A DNA stretch of 19,313 bases from Jimgerdemannia flammicorona (lineage: Eukaryota > Mucoromycota > Endogonomycetes > Endogonales > Endogonaceae), in contig RBNI01002196.1 of the NCBI GenBank assembly GCA_003990745.1, positions 1 to 19,313 of the forward strand, in the 5' to 3' direction. The number at the start of each line of letters is the position of its first letter. Positions within the stretch are counted from its first letter, which is position 1. Below the pieces are notes generated by a model, which saw only the letters and a list, made by a program, of their open reading frames with translations, searched no databases and was not told the origin of the DNA. Below are positions 19,104-19,313 of the stretch, one piece after another. The position numbers and the translations under genes were made by a program.

Positions 19104-19313
19104 TTAGGCTTCAAGTAAGAATTTATTCGTTGTAGAGAAGATAGAGTACATCGGAGCAACAAAAGACAAAGACTCCTAAGATGAGAAAAGCAAAACAAGG
19201 CCAGCGAAGTAAACAACTAGCTAAGAAGTACAAAACAAAGGCCAGAGAGGTGACCACCCTATGGACGGGCTGGATAAACCATTTTGTCACGGCCGTAAAG
19301 ATAAAAATGCAAA
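19104..19313 (-). mobile_element. Telomere-associated LINE, copy D (3' end only, runs off the window)
   Basis: It begins ttaggcttcaagtaagaatt and stays collinear with copies A (3601-3810) and B (8731-8940) to the window edge. It represents the 3'UTR only. The AATAAA signal is intact on the minus strand (complement at 19122-19127). Several CpG sites kept here are TpG/CpA in copy A, so D may be younger. The coding region should lie beyond position 19313. Confidence 0.85.

Noticed and set aside
3601..19313. Could the array be an LTR retrotransposon or DNA transposon cluster?
   Set aside because: No long terminal repeats, tRNA primer site, integrase, transposase or terminal inverted repeats were seen. 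The endonuclease and RT motifs are those of a LINE.

Overview
This window is eukaryotic repeat DNA, almost certainly a subtelomeric or interstitial telomeric region. It holds a nested series of decayed non-LTR retroelements separated by short tracts of the telomeric repeat TTAGGG. I find no intact gene, no tRNA or rRNA gene and no CRISPR. The host cannot be named from the sequence. TTAGGG telomeres, a LINE whose ORF1 and RT read like fungal LINE proteins, and an endonuclease-less Penelope-like element (PLE) point to a fungus as the best guess. Other TTAGGG lineages remain possible.

Layout from left to right. Positions 1-600 are AT-rich tandem satellite of about 180-190 bp units, followed by AT-rich spacer to about 756. 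A diverged scrap of LINE RT lies at 757-936 and is capped by a perfect (TTAGGG)5 tract at 937-970. PLE copy 1 (971-3600, minus strand) is 5'-truncated but carries most of an RT gene. LINE A (3601-8727, minus) is full length. LINE B (8731-11695, minus) lacks its 5' part and is fused to LINE C (11696-16520, minus), which lacks about 320 bp of 3' end but has a full 5' end. A second telomeric tract (16521-16535) precedes PLE copy 2 (16536-17496, minus, 5'-truncated). Next comes an unrelated plus-strand, glycine-rich and then helical degenerate reading frame (17497-19094). It is cut off by a third TTAGGG tract (19095-19103), to which the 3' end of LINE D (19104-19313) is attached.

The LINE encodes ORF1 (N-terminal CxxC...CxxC, acidic/serine patch, coiled coil, Pro/Ala/Ser linker, basic patch, conserved C-terminal domain). 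ORF2 encodes an AP/EEP endonuclease, a reverse transcriptase and a C-terminal zinc knuckle. In copy C the ORF1 stop and ORF2 start overlap as ATGA. Every copy has stops and frameshifts, so all are pseudogenes.

The unifying pattern is polarity. The + strand is the TTAGGG (G) strand, so the chromosome end would lie to the right. Every LINE and PLE lies on the minus strand with its 3' end on the left, next to TTAGG(G), and its 5' end on the right. This is what results when element RNAs whose 3' ends carry CCUAA are copied from the 3'-OH of a telomeric G-strand, with telomerase or the next element capping the 5' end. Two unrelated retroelement classes share this docking rule in one array.
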